From Alkaliphilus hydrothermalis (GTDB taxonomy: Bacteria > Bacillota > Clostridia > Peptostreptococcales > Natronincolaceae), in the NCBI RefSeq assembly GCF_016908555.1, contig NZ_JAFBEE010000019.1, forward strand, positions 1 to 55,580: a stretch of 55,580 bases of DNA, given 5' to 3'. This document shows positions 43,598-52,349 of the stretch, piece after piece (within the stretch, counting starts at the first letter, position 1; each line of letters starts with the position of its first letter). A program made the translations under genes and the position numbers. The notes beneath the pieces were generated by a model that saw only the letters and a list, made by a program, of their open reading frames with translations, was not told where the DNA came from and ran no database searches.

Positions 43598-44841
43598 ATA
43601 CAATCTTTGATTTATGGAAAAGAAGAATACGCTATTTCCTAGGATTATATTATCAATTTATTGCCTTTCAATTTGATATTATTATTCTCGCCTATACGCT
43701 TGTTTTTGTAGGGCTGATTGGGTATAGCTATTTTTTCTTTATTACAGAATATATTGCGTTCATTTCTAAGGAGCCTTGGTTTACACTACTACAGATTGCT
43801 ACCGTATGGGCTATGCTAAAGGGTACAATTAAGGGTTACCTAAAGGTGGCTGATGAGATATTCTTATCCCCAATGAATAATACCGCAAAGGTATTTGTAG
43901 GTTATTCCGAGGGATTAAGTATAACCGTAGGATTGATTAGTTGGGGGATATTTGTAGTTCTATTATATATATTAAATCCCATCCTTCAATTAGGTAGGAT
44001 TCAGTATTTTGTAGTTTTATATATGATAGGAGTATTGATTAAATTGATCTACATGAACTTGAAATTCATACTATATCAAAGGTATAAGTCCTTTTGGGGT
44101 AAGGTCATGGGTAAGGGGGTCAAGTCCCTTTATTGGGGAGTGTCATTTGCTTTTGTTAGGGGCTGGTTTGGAGAATCTCAGGTTATTATGGAGTATAGCT
44201 TAGTAGGGATACTATCGGGAGTTCTCTTGTTAGCAACCCTTATATATGTAAAAAAGAAAATGCAAATCAATTGGAGTAGTTGGATTGCTGATGAGTCAAA
44301 TGAACGGGCAAGAATGTTTTCAATTTTAATGCAGGACTTCTCAAAGGACAAGTATAGCTCTAAAAAGTCAACTTTCCCAGCTTTTAGTGGTAGAAAACTA
44401 GAACCCTTTAATCCTATGGGAGCTTTGCTATTACTTTATTTTAGAATGATACTGAGGGATAGTGGAAATCTATTGCTCATTTTACAAGTAGTTGGGGGAT
44501 TGATTGCTCCCGTATTTATTATTAAAGAGGTATTGATTGTATCGACAATCCACTTGATAGGTGCATTCTTATTAAGTCATTTTCTAGTTTCCTTTTGGGA
44601 GCAATTAGTTAAGGATGTTTGGGTGAGATCTTATCCTTTCACCTTTAAGGATAAAAGCTGGGCCTTCAATTTAGGTCCCTTAATGTTGGTCATCCCCATT
44701 ATCTTGTTTCTAATAGGTTTGAGGATACACTTTACAGGAACTAATCTACATCCAGTGATGGAATTGGTGGGAATGCTTGGAGTAGCGACAATTACAATCT
44801 ACTTGAAGAGTTTTTCTTTGATGTTTAAGAGGAGAATTTAG
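43594..44841 (+). CDS. ecsB: EcsB-like ABC transporter permease
   Basis: 415-residue membrane protein with about nine or ten transmembrane segments and the length of EcsB (~408). The N-terminal FDLWKRRIRYFLGLYYQFI and the long central loop with NERARMFSILMQDFSKDKYS resemble EcsB. It is encoded in a four-base overlap with the ATPase gene. In Bacilli the pair supports protein secretion and biofilm formation by influencing site-2-type proteolysis. The exported substrate is not known. Confidence 0.82.
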   Translation: MNTIFDLWKRRIRYFLGLYYQFIAFQFDIIILAYTLVFVGLIGYSYFFFITEYIAFISKEPWFTLLQIATVWAMLKGTIKGYLKVADEIFLSPMNNTAKVFVGYSEGLSITVGLISWGIFVVLLYILNPILQLGRIQYFVVLYMIGVLIKLIYMNLKFILYQRYKSFWGKVMGKGVKSLYWGVSFAFVRGWFGESQVIMEYSLVGILSGVLLLATLIYVKKKMQINWSSWIADESNERARMFSILMQDFSKDKYSSKKSTFPAFSGRKLEPFNPMGALLLLYFRMILRDSGNLLLILQVVGGLIAPVFIIKEVLIVSTIHLIGAFLLSHFLVSFWEQLVKDVWVRSYPFTFKDKSWAFNLGPLMLVIPIILFLIGLRIHFTGTNLHPVMELVGMLGVATITIYLKSFSLMFKRRI

Positions 44842-44991
44842 TCAGGCGAAAGGTGTTTATTAATATAATGTAGAATAGTACTTTTAGTATTATTGAAGTC
44901 TCCAAAATCAAAGATTCGACTAGTAGAGCATAGGCCTTTTAATCCAAAGAGCAAAAACAACCCTACAAAATACACAAAGGAGTGTTAATCA

Positions 44992-45462
44992 ATGGAAGTC
45001 AGAAGAAAAGATCGAGAAATCAACTTAGAGGAATCAAAAGAGCTATTGCAAAGAGCAGGGGTGGGTATATTATCAACAGTAGATGAGGAAGGTCAGCCCT
45101 ACGGTGTACCTGTCAATTATGTCTATGAAGATGATACAATCTATTTTCATTGTGCAGTAGAGGGACATAAGCTCATTAATATCAAGAAGAATAACAGGGT
45201 GTGTTTTACTGTCTACGGAGAAAATAACGTATTAGCAGAAAAATTCACCACCACCTATGAGAGTGTGGTTGTATTTGGTAGGGCTAAAGTAGTAGAAGAG
45301 GCAGAAAAACTCCAAGCTCTTAAGCTTTTGGTGGGAAAATTTAGTCCGGATTTCATGAAGGAAGGCTTAGAGTACATAGAGAGGGCTGCAAATCGAACAC
45401 TAGTAGTGAAAATCTCAGTAGATCAAATGACAGGAAAAAGGAATAATCCCCACAAAAAGTAA
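44992..45462 (+). CDS. Nim-like pyridoxamine 5'-phosphate oxidase-fold flavoprotein
   Basis: 156 residues with the split-barrel flavin fold. The opening RRKDREINLEESKELLQRA and GILSTVDEEGQPYGVPVNYV are those of the NimA/5-nitroimidazole-reductase group; FHCAVEGHKLINIKKN is the flavin-contacting block. Some relatives reduce nitroimidazole drugs, but most are simple flavoproteins, so resistance is not claimed. The start ATG follows AAAGGAG. It ends next to a converging csbD pseudogene. Confidence 0.87.
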   Translation: MEVRRKDREINLEESKELLQRAGVGILSTVDEEGQPYGVPVNYVYEDDTIYFHCAVEGHKLINIKKNNRVCFTVYGENNVLAEKFTTTYESVVVFGRAKVVEEAEKLQALKLLVGKFSPDFMKEGLEYIERAANRTLVVKISVDQMTGKRNNPHKK

Positions 45463-45483
45463 AAAAAAAATCTATTATAAAAC

Positions 45484-45507
45484 TAAGGCACCCAGTGGGG
45501 TGCCTTA
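45484..45507 (-). terminator. Hairpin terminator between converging genes
   Basis: Perfect TAAGGCACCC/GGGTGCCTTA stem. On the minus strand it is followed by GTTTTATAATAG and ten T, so it suits the csbD relic; on the plus strand no T run follows. Confidence 0.75.
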
Positions 45508-45581
45508 AGCCTTGATCTCTGGCTTTTGTTGCTTACAACGATAAATGTTTTTAAAATGTACTTATTTTTGTATTTGCTATG

Positions 45582-45788
45582 TCACCATTCCTTTAATTCA
45601 CTAGCCCATTCTTACACTTCTTTTTCGGCTTCCTCCTTTAATTTTCCATAAAGTTCTTGTATTCTGCCGATCTACTTATCTATACTACCATCAATTTCCT
45701 TTAGCTCATTGTCGGTGAGTTTACCCCATTTTGTTTTAGCCTTTCCTTTTAATATCTTCCATTTACCTTGTAATTGTTCACTACTCAT
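45582..45788 (-). pseudogene. csbD: csbD-like general stress protein gene with two in-frame stops
   Basis: Read from ATG 45788 (with GAGG upstream), the minus strand gives MSSEQLQGKWKILKGKAKTK, then WGKLTDNELKEIDGSIDK, then TAG (45674-45672). It continues IGRIQELYGKLKEEAEKEV, then TAA (45614-45612), then EWASELKEW and TGA. This matches CsbD (LKGKWKQLKGxVKKxWGKLTDDD, then IGKLQExYGxxxEEAEKEV). The TAG stands where Leu is usual, one base from TTG. Two different stops argue for a recent pseudogene rather than recoding. The small CsbD protein is normally a stress-induced helical bundle. Confidence 0.85.
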
Positions 45789-46004
45789 TAAATTCCTCAT
45801 TTTGTAATTTGGTTAAATAACCCAATATTTTATCACTACTCTTAAAAAATGAGATATATACATAGGATATTTAAATCCAAAATATTTAAAAGTACAAGTA
45901 GAGATGTTAAATACAGGATTTAGAAGTAATAATTGACGGAGAGGATACAAAGAAGTGCACGCAATGTATCGGTACAATCGGAAGAAAACATTGAAAAATA
46001 AAGG
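45789..46004. other. AT-rich gap between csbD relic and ECF promoter
   Basis: No gene seen. CAATGTATCG (45962-45971) is a 10-base perfect inverted match to CGATACATTG (46048-46057) on the other side of the ECF promoter, which may be a paired operator. Confidence 0.4.
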
Positions 46005-46033
46005 TTTACAAAGAGTTCTTATGGTGATAAAAT
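46005..46033 (+). promoter_or_regulatory. Sigma-A type promoter of the ECF S-component gene
   Basis: TTTACA (46005-46010), 17-bp spacer, TAAAAT (46028-46033). Confidence 0.65.
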
Positions 46034-46085
46034 AGATATGGAATTATCGATACATTGTACATACAATTATAAGGAGGATGAGGAT

Positions 46086-46607
46086 ATGAGAAGAAATTCA
46101 ACACAGGATATTGCACTAATAGGCTTATTGATTGCCCTAGTAGCAGTGGCAACAATGGCAATAAAAGTACCAATGCCTACTGCTCAAGGATACATTCATT
46201 TAGGAGATAGCATGGTTTTTTTAACAGCTGTGATGTTTGGTAGAAGAAAAGGGGCCATTGCTGGTGGAGTAGGCTCGGCACTGGCGGATTTATTGTTAGG
46301 ATACAATCAGTATGTTATTCCTACTTTAATTATTAAGGGACTTATGGGCTTTATAGTGGGAGCTGTAGCAGACCAAGAAAGCCAAGGATTGTTCAATATT
46401 AGAAACATTTTAGCATTTTTAGTTGGGGCAGCAGTGATGGCAACAGGATATATGATTACCAATATCATATTCTATGGAGACGTACCAGCCGCATTAGTTG
46501 GTCTAGTAGGAGACTTAATTCAATCATCCATGGGAGCGGTGATTTTTATCCCTATAGGAATGGCGTTAAAGAAATCAGACTACTTTAAAAATTTTGTACT
46601 GAAATAA
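46086..46607 (+). CDS. ECF transporter S component (vitamin/precursor uptake)
   Basis: 173 residues with five or six transmembrane helices. IHLGDSMVFLTAVMFGRRKGAIAGGVGSALADLLLGY is the ECF-S signature (split here for reading: IHLGDSMVFLTAVMFG, RRKGAIAGGVGSALADLL). It binds a vitamin or precursor and shares an energising module encoded elsewhere. The substrate is not readable; HMP, pyridoxine or pantothenate types are similar. ATG 46086 follows AAGGAGGATGAGG; the ATG at 46038 lies at the transcription start and is unlikely. A terminator follows. Confidence 0.85.
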   Translation: MRRNSTQDIALIGLLIALVAVATMAIKVPMPTAQGYIHLGDSMVFLTAVMFGRRKGAIAGGVGSALADLLLGYNQYVIPTLIIKGLMGFIVGAVADQESQGLFNIRNILAFLVGAAVMATGYMITNIIFYGDVPAALVGLVGDLIQSSMGAVIFIPIGMALKKSDYFKNFVLK

Positions 46608-46620
46608 AACAAGGTATATA

Positions 46621-46653
46621 AAAAGATATGGGAGATCTGGCCATATCTTTTTT
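46621..46653 (+). terminator. Intrinsic terminator after the ECF S-component gene
   Basis: AAAAGATATGG/CCATATCTTTT stem with a 9-base loop and six T. Confidence 0.88.
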
Positions 46654-46744
46654 GCTTCTATTTATTTTTACTTTCTTTAAAATGCCCTCTAATATCGAAT
46701 AATTTCTGTCACAAAATAATTTTTAAAAATAAAAAACTGAAAAC

Positions 46745-46773
46745 TTGAAAAAGTATTAAAATTAAGAGATAAT
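46745..46773 (+). promoter_or_regulatory. Sigma-A type promoter of the S9 peptidase gene
   Basis: TTGAAA (46745-46750), 17-bp spacer, GATAAT (46768-46773), about 60 bp before the start codon. Confidence 0.55.
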
Positions 46774-46835
46774 AGAATGGAACAAACAATTCGCAATTCG
46801 AAATAAATCCAGCGAGTACAAAAGGGGGAAAAACT

Positions 46836-48842
46836 GTGGAAAGAATCGAACTAAAGGATTTTACCCATTTTAAATTTTTATCGGATATTCAACACGCACC
46901 TAAGGGTAAAGCAGCATGCTTTGTTCTTCACGAAAGTGATGTGGAGGAAAATAAGTATAGTTCTAATCTATGGCTAAGATGGGCAGACAATAAATTAACG
47001 CCTCTAACAACATTACAGGAGGAAAGAAACTTTACTTGGAGACAGGATGGAGAGAGAATTCTTTTCCCTAGTATGAGGGATGCAAAGGATAAAGAAAAGG
47101 CTAAAAACGGAGAAATTTTTACTCAGTTTTACGAGATAAATATTAATGGTGGAGAAGCTCAAAAGACCTTCAGAGTTAATAAAAGAGTAACCTCTATTCA
47201 TGAAATAAATGAGGACACTTTTCTAATGACTGTTGTTTTCGATCCATACTCAAAGGATTTAGAAGGTTTAGATGGAGCTACAAAACAAGAAGAAATGAAG
47301 AGAAGAAAAGAAGAATTAGACTATGAAGTATTTGAAGAAATTCCCTTCTGGAGCAATGGTGGGGGTTATACCAACAAGAAGAGAAACCGTCTTTACTTAT
47401 ATAATGCAAAGGAAAATAAGCTAGAGGCCATAACTGATGAAACTATGGTTGTCTACGGAATTAGGTTCAATAGTGATAGGACAAAGATAATTTTTACTGG
47501 TAATTTCTTTACGGATAAGATGGAACTAGTAAATCATTTATTTATTTATGACTTAGGGTCTAAAAAGCTTGAAAAAATTGATTTCTTACCTACTGTAATT
47601 CAATCATCAGCCAACTTTATTGAAGACAATAAGATCATCTATGTGGGTAGACCAAATGGAAAATTTGGATTAAATGAAAACACAAAAATCTATCTAGCAG
47701 ACCTAGATGAAAAGACAGTTAAATGTTTGACGCCAGATTTAGACTATAGCATCAATAGTTCAGTTGGTTCAGATTGTCGCTTTGGTGGCGGAGAACCTGT
47801 AAAACTAGAGGGGGGCTACCTGTACTTTGTGACTACTGAAGGCGAATACTCTATCCTTAATAGAATCAACCAAGAGGGAGTTATTGAAAAGCTGACAGGT
47901 CAGAATGGATCAGTTGATAGTTATTCTGTAAAAGGGGATGAAATTCTCTTCATAGGGCTAAGAGGACAAAATCTACAGGAGATTTATCTGCTGGAGGAGC
48001 AAGAGGAAAAGAAAATTAGTCAATTCAATGACGAGTTCATGAAGACAAAAAAAGTTATCAAGCCTGAAAAGCTAACAATCGAGACAGATCAAGATGTGAT
48101 GATTGATGGTTGGATCATGAAGCCGGCTGATTTTGATGCCAACAAGAAATATCCTGCCATTCTAAATATCCATGGGGGTCCAAAGACTGTATATAGTGAT
48201 GTCTACTACCATGAAATGCAGTATTGGGCAAATGAAGGCTATGTAGTCTTTTTCTGTAACCCAAGGGGGAGTGATGGAAAAGGCAATGAGTTTGTGGATA
48301 TCCGTGGAAAGTATGGAACAATTGATTATGATGATATAATGAAATTTACTGATGCAGTAATAGAAAAATGTGATTTCATTGATACTGAAAGCATAGGGGT
48401 AACAGGTGGTTCCTATGGTGGCTTTATGACTAACTGGATCATCGGTCATACCCACAGATTTAAGGCGGCAGCTTCCCAAAGAAGTATTGCCAACTGGACT
48501 TCCTTCTTTGGTACAACAGATATCGGATACTTTTTTGCTGATGATCAAATCACTGCCACGCCTTGGAATACCCAAGAAAAATTGTGGAAACATTCTCCAT
48601 TGGCCTATGCTGACAAGGTAAAAACACCAACTTTATTTATTCATGCAGAAGCCGACTATCGTTGCTGGGTCGTGGAGGGTATGCAGATGTTTACGGCGTT
48701 AAAATTCCATGGAGTTCCTTCAAGAATGTGTATGTTTAGAGAAGAAAATCATGAGCTAAGCCGTAGCGGTAAGCCAAAGCATAGAATTAGAAGACTAGAA
48801 GAAATCACAAACTGGTTCAATCAATATTTAAAGGCTGAATAG
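46836..48842 (+). CDS. S9 family serine peptidase (acylaminoacyl-peptidase-like)
   Basis: 668 residues: an N-terminal beta-propeller (about 1-400), then an alpha/beta-hydrolase domain. The catalytic triad is Ser526 in GGSYGGFM, Asp607 in HAEADYRCW and His639 in EENHELSR. The oxyanion region is NIHGGPKTVY. These prolyl-oligopeptidase relatives trim short or acylated peptides in the cytoplasm; no signal peptide is seen. The start is GTG 46836, behind AAAGGGGG. It has its own promoter and a good terminator, so it is a single-gene unit. Confidence 0.93.
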   Translation: MERIELKDFTHFKFLSDIQHAPKGKAACFVLHESDVEENKYSSNLWLRWADNKLTPLTTLQEERNFTWRQDGERILFPSMRDAKDKEKAKNGEIFTQFYEININGGEAQKTFRVNKRVTSIHEINEDTFLMTVVFDPYSKDLEGLDGATKQEEMKRRKEELDYEVFEEIPFWSNGGGYTNKKRNRLYLYNAKENKLEAITDETMVVYGIRFNSDRTKIIFTGNFFTDKMELVNHLFIYDLGSKKLEKIDFLPTVIQSSANFIEDNKIIYVGRPNGKFGLNENTKIYLADLDEKTVKCLTPDLDYSINSSVGSDCRFGGGEPVKLEGGYLYFVTTEGEYSILNRINQEGVIEKLTGQNGSVDSYSVKGDEILFIGLRGQNLQEIYLLEEQEEKKISQFNDEFMKTKKVIKPEKLTIETDQDVMIDGWIMKPADFDANKKYPAILNIHGGPKTVYSDVYYHEMQYWANEGYVVFFCNPRGSDGKGNEFVDIRGKYGTIDYDDIMKFTDAVIEKCDFIDTESIGVTGGSYGGFMTNWIIGHTHRFKAAASQRSIANWTSFFGTTDIGYFFADDQITATPWNTQEKLWKHSPLAYADKVKTPTLFIHAEADYRCWVVEGMQMFTALKFHGVPSRMCMFREENHELSRSGKPKHRIRRLEEITNWFNQYLKAE

Positions 48843-48871
48843 GATAATTTATAAATCATTTTATAAGTCTC

Positions 48872-48921
48872 TAAAACACCTTGCATAAGCCCAGAAGGGT
48901 TGTGCAGGGTGTTTTATATTT
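48872..48921 (+). terminator. Intrinsic terminator after the S9 peptidase gene
   Basis: Stem AAAACACCTTGCA/TGCAGGGTGTTTT with a 12-15 base loop, followed by ATATTTAT. Confidence 0.8.
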
Positions 48922-48988
48922 ATCTAGAATGATTTTCTTATTATTACCAATAATACAGGAGATAATGAGAATATTAAACCTTTGAGAA

Positions 48989-49017
48989 TTGACAGAAAAG
49001 GAATAAAAAGATAAAAT
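48989..49017 (+). promoter_or_regulatory. Sigma-A type promoter of prfC
   Basis: TTGACA (48989-48994), 17-bp spacer, TAAAAT (49012-49017), 55 bp before the start codon. Confidence 0.7.
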
Positions 49018-49071
49018 CAAAAAGGTGTACTTAAATAATCATAAAATATTTTATATAAAGGAAGAGGTAAA

Positions 49072-50685
49072 ATGTCAGAACAAGTCTTTAGTTTTGTTGA
49101 AGAAGTAAATAGAAGAAGATCCTTCGCAATTATATCTCACCCTGATGCAGGGAAAACCACCCTAACCGAAAAGTTGCTATTATACGGGGGTGCCATTCGT
49201 CTAGCAGGGTCAGTAAAATCAAGAAGAGCTTCAAAGCATGCGGTTTCAGACTGGATGGAAATTGAAAAACAAAGAGGTATTTCTGTAACATCCAGTGTGC
49301 TGCAATTTAACTATGGTGGTCACTGTATCAATATTCTGGACACTCCAGGTCACCAGGATTTCAGTGAGGATACCTACCGTACCCTAATGGCTGCCGATAG
49401 TGCTGTAATGGTGATTGACTGTGCCAAAGGGGTAGAGGATCAGACTAAAAAGCTTTTCCACGTTTGTAAAATGAGGGGAATTCCAATCTTTACTTTCGTT
49501 AACAAGCTTGATAGAGCAGGTAAAGATCCATTTGAATTAATGGAGGAGATTGAAAAGGTATTGGGTATTCAATCCTATCCGATGAACTGGCCTATTGGTA
49601 CAGATGGAAACTTTAAAGGTGTTTACAATCGTAAAAAGAAGCAAATTGAAGTCTTTGGTGAAGGAAATCATGGACAATCGGTGGCAAAGGTTATTTCTGG
49701 TGATGTATCCGATGAAAAATTAAAGGGATTATTAGGAGATAGTCTCCATGATCAATTAATTGAAGAAATAGAGCTATTGGATATGGCTGGGGATGATTTT
49801 GATTTAGAGAAGATTCTTGCAGGGGAACTTACACCTGTGTTCTTTGGTAGTGCCATGACTAACTTTGGGGTACAACCCTTCTTAGAGGGTTTCCTTAACT
49901 TAACCCCACCACCAGCAGCCAGAAATAGTAATCATGGAATGATTGATCCTAAGACAGAAAACTTCACTGGTTTTGTATTTAAAATACAAGCCAATATGAA
50001 CCCAACCCATAGGGATCGTATTGCATTTATTCGTATTTGCTCAGGTAAGTTTGAAAAAGGTATGCAGGTAAACCATGTTCAAGAGAACAAGAAAATCAGA
50101 CTATCTCAACCTCAACAATTCCTTGCACAGGATAGAGTCGTGGTTGAAACAGCTTACCCTGGAGATATTATTGGTGTCCATGATCCAGGGATTTTCAAGA
50201 TTGGAGATTCTCTATGTGAAGATGGATCTGGAGTCCAATACGAAGGTATTCCTGTATTCGCTCCAGAACACTTTACTAAAATCTACGCAAAGAATTCTCT
50301 AAAGAGAAAGCAATTCTTAAAGGGAATCAATCAGTTATCGGAAGAAGGTTCGATTCAAGTATTTAGACGTCCCCACATTGGTGTGGAGGAATTGATTGTA
50401 GGGGTTGTTGGTGCCCTACAGTTTGAAGTATTAGAATATCGTCTAAAAAATGAATACGGTGTCGATGTTGTAATGGAGAAACTTCCCTACAGATATATCC
50501 GATGGGTTGAGGTTCCAGAATTCGATCCAGATAATTTCGGGGTAACAATGGATACCCTAATCGTAGAGGACGAAGAAGAAAGACCAGTACTATTGTTCCA
50601 AAATGAATGGTCCATTGAAAGGGTTAAAGAGAGAAATAAGGATGCTGTATTGAGGGATATTTCTTTAAGAAAAGCAAAGGTTTAA
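49072..50685 (+). CDS. prfC: Peptide chain release factor 3
   Basis: 537 residues, the normal length of RF3. GTPase motifs: G1 SHPDAGKTTLTEK, G2 with RGISVTSSV, G3 DTPGHQDFSEDTYR, G4 NKLDR. SDWMEIEKQRGISV and SAMTNFGVQPFLEGFL are RF3-specific versus EF-G. It recycles class I release factors after peptide release. The start ATG follows GGAAGAGG. Own promoter and terminator. Confidence 0.97.
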   Translation: MSEQVFSFVEEVNRRRSFAIISHPDAGKTTLTEKLLLYGGAIRLAGSVKSRRASKHAVSDWMEIEKQRGISVTSSVLQFNYGGHCINILDTPGHQDFSEDTYRTLMAADSAVMVIDCAKGVEDQTKKLFHVCKMRGIPIFTFVNKLDRAGKDPFELMEEIEKVLGIQSYPMNWPIGTDGNFKGVYNRKKKQIEVFGEGNHGQSVAKVISGDVSDEKLKGLLGDSLHDQLIEEIELLDMAGDDFDLEKILAGELTPVFFGSAMTNFGVQPFLEGFLNLTPPPAARNSNHGMIDPKTENFTGFVFKIQANMNPTHRDRIAFIRICSGKFEKGMQVNHVQENKKIRLSQPQQFLAQDRVVVETAYPGDIIGVHDPGIFKIGDSLCEDGSGVQYEGIPVFAPEHFTKIYAKNSLKRKQFLKGINQLSEEGSIQVFRRPHIGVEELIVGVVGALQFEVLEYRLKNEYGVDVVMEKLPYRYIRWVEVPEFDPDNFGVTMDTLIVEDEEERPVLLFQNEWSIERVKERNKDAVLRDISLRKAKV

Positions 50686-50704
50686 TAAACTATATATATT
50701 AATC

Positions 50705-50740
50705 AAAAGCCTAGTCATTTGACTAGGCTTAACTTATTTA
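50705..50740 (+). terminator. Intrinsic terminator after prfC
   Basis: AAGCCTAGTCA/TGACTAGGCTT perfect stem with a two-base loop, followed by AACTTATTT. Confidence 0.75.
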
Positions 50741-50955
50741 AGGTTACATCAATTTGTTTGTAATCTTCTTACACCCTTGATGTATTTTATCAATAGGAGA
50801 TGGCATTTTTCTGTTGTAGATTTTTCGTACAAATACAACTATTGACTAAAAAATATATTATTTTCACTGATCTTAAGTCATAGGTTTATTTTTACACCCT
50901 ACGGATATATAATATTAAGAGAGAAAAGAGAAGAGACTTGACTAGGAGTGATGAA

Positions 50956-51897
50956 ATGAAGGCATTATTTACATACGATTACGGACAAGAGAATATGGAG
51001 GACATTAAAAACCTGGGCTATGATATAATGATTGTAAAGGAAAACGAGGCTGTCTATCAAGAGGCCATGAAGGATGTGGAGGTACTGGTTTGTTATAATC
51101 CCTTTAGTACCCTCGATGTAAAGAAAATGACTGGTCTAAGATGGATTCAACTTTCCAGTATAGGTGTAGATCAGGCTCCAATGGATACTTTAATTGATCA
51201 AAATGTTATCTTGACCAACAACAAAGGTGGATATAGTATCCCAATGGGGGAATGGGTCGTCTTAAAAATGCTGGAAATTTATAAAAAGACTAGAGAGCTA
51301 TACCAACAACAGGACAAGAAGCAATGGAGAATGAACACGTCTCTGTTGGAACTTTATGGAAAGAAAGTTACCTTTATTGGAACAGGCAGTATTGCCCAAG
51401 AGTCTGCTAAAAGACTACAAGGCTTCGGAGTTGAAGTATTGGGGATCAATACTAGAGGGACAGATACTGAGTATTTTCACAAATGCTATCCGATAGAACA
51501 AATGAAGGAAATACTGGAAATCAGTGACGTTGTGGTGGTGACAGTACCCTATACCGATAAAACCCACCATATGCTCAATCGTAACAGATTGATGGCAATG
51601 AAAAAGAATGCAGTATTAATCAACGTCAGTAGGGGAAGTATTATTGATGAGGCAGCTCTGATACAGGTGCTATCAGAAGGACATTTAATGGGGATTGCAC
51701 TGGACGTATTTGAAGAAGAACCCCTATCATCTGAGAGTCCCCTCTGGGAAATGGAAAATGTTCTGGTTTCTCCCCACAATTCATGGATATCTGAAATGAG
51801 AAACGAAAGAAGATTCCAAATGATTCTAGAAAACATGAAGAGGTATATCAACAAAGAAAAACTGTTAAATGTTGTAGATTTACAAAAGGGCTATTAA
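50956..51897 (+). CDS. D-2-hydroxyacid dehydrogenase family protein
   Basis: 313 residues. The NAD(P) motif is GTGSIA at 142-147 within TFIGTGSIAQESAKRLQGFG. The catalytic set is Arg226 (NVSRGSIID), Glu255 (DVFEEEPL) and His274 (VSPHNSW). The substrate may be a 2-keto acid such as glyoxylate, hydroxypyruvate or a branched-chain keto acid. ATG 50956 follows TAGGAGTGATG; the frame begins at TTG 50938, but that would precede the ribosome site. Single gene. Confidence 0.9.
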   Translation: MKALFTYDYGQENMEDIKNLGYDIMIVKENEAVYQEAMKDVEVLVCYNPFSTLDVKKMTGLRWIQLSSIGVDQAPMDTLIDQNVILTNNKGGYSIPMGEWVVLKMLEIYKKTRELYQQQDKKQWRMNTSLLELYGKKVTFIGTGSIAQESAKRLQGFGVEVLGINTRGTDTEYFHKCYPIEQMKEILEISDVVVVTVPYTDKTHHMLNRNRLMAMKKNAVLINVSRGSIIDEAALIQVLSEGHLMGIALDVFEEEPLSSESPLWEMENVLVSPHNSWISEMRNERRFQMILENMKRYINKEKLLNVVDLQKGY

Positions 51898-51982
51898 ATA
51901 GAGTCAACAGAGGTATAATTTAAGAATCCTCCCCATATATATGGAATAACGGAAACACCAATATATAAGGGGGGAGTACACT

Positions 51983-52168
51983 ATGCTAACTTGGATCGCT
52001 TTAGTATTGTTGATTATCGGAGGACTTAACTGGGGATTGGTGGGTTTATTCAATATCGATATTGTTGCTAGTATTTTCAAGGGCCCTAGAAATCCTGTTG
52101 CTAGACTTATCTATATTGTTATTGGGTTGGCGGCGTTGTATGTGATATTAATGATTTTCTTCCGATGA
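51983..52168 (+). CDS. DUF378 family small membrane protein
   Basis: 61 residues with two transmembrane helices: LTWIALVLLIIGGLNWGLVG (family signature GGLNWGLVG) and ARLIYIVIGLAALYVILMIF. DUF378 proteins are widespread in Firmicutes and have no known function. The start ATG follows AAGGGGGGAG. A hairpin repeat begins on the stop codon. Confidence 0.9.
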   Translation: MLTWIALVLLIIGGLNWGLVGLFNIDIVASIFKGPRNPVARLIYIVIGLAALYVILMIFFR

Positions 52169-52316
52169 TAGATTGACGAAAAGCCACCATCTTCTTCGTT
52201 GCTGCGGTATTTCAGCACCCTCACGTATTATAACATACGCTTCGGTCGCCGACTTACCTTGCGCCTCGAACCTGAAGACTTTTGGTCAATCTATCTGGGC
52301 TGACGAAAAGCCACCA
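52167..52316 (+). repeat. Hairpin repeat, copy 2 (after the DUF378 gene)
   Basis: 17-bp terminal inverted repeat with one mismatch: GATAGATTGACGAAAAG at 52167-52183 and CTTTTGGTCAATCTATC ending at 52295. The inner stem GGTATTTCAGC/GCCGACTTACC is imperfect. A partial second left arm (TGACGAAAAGCCACC) follows up to 52316. The first base pair overlaps the DUF378 stop codon. Confidence 0.8.
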
Positions 52317-52349
52317 GTAAAAAAATACATATGAAAAAGGAGTATTAAT

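Noticed and set aside
50767..50829. 20-codon minus-strand frame between prfC and the hydroxyacid dehydrogenase gene
   Set aside because: No ribosome site, no promoter and no similarity.
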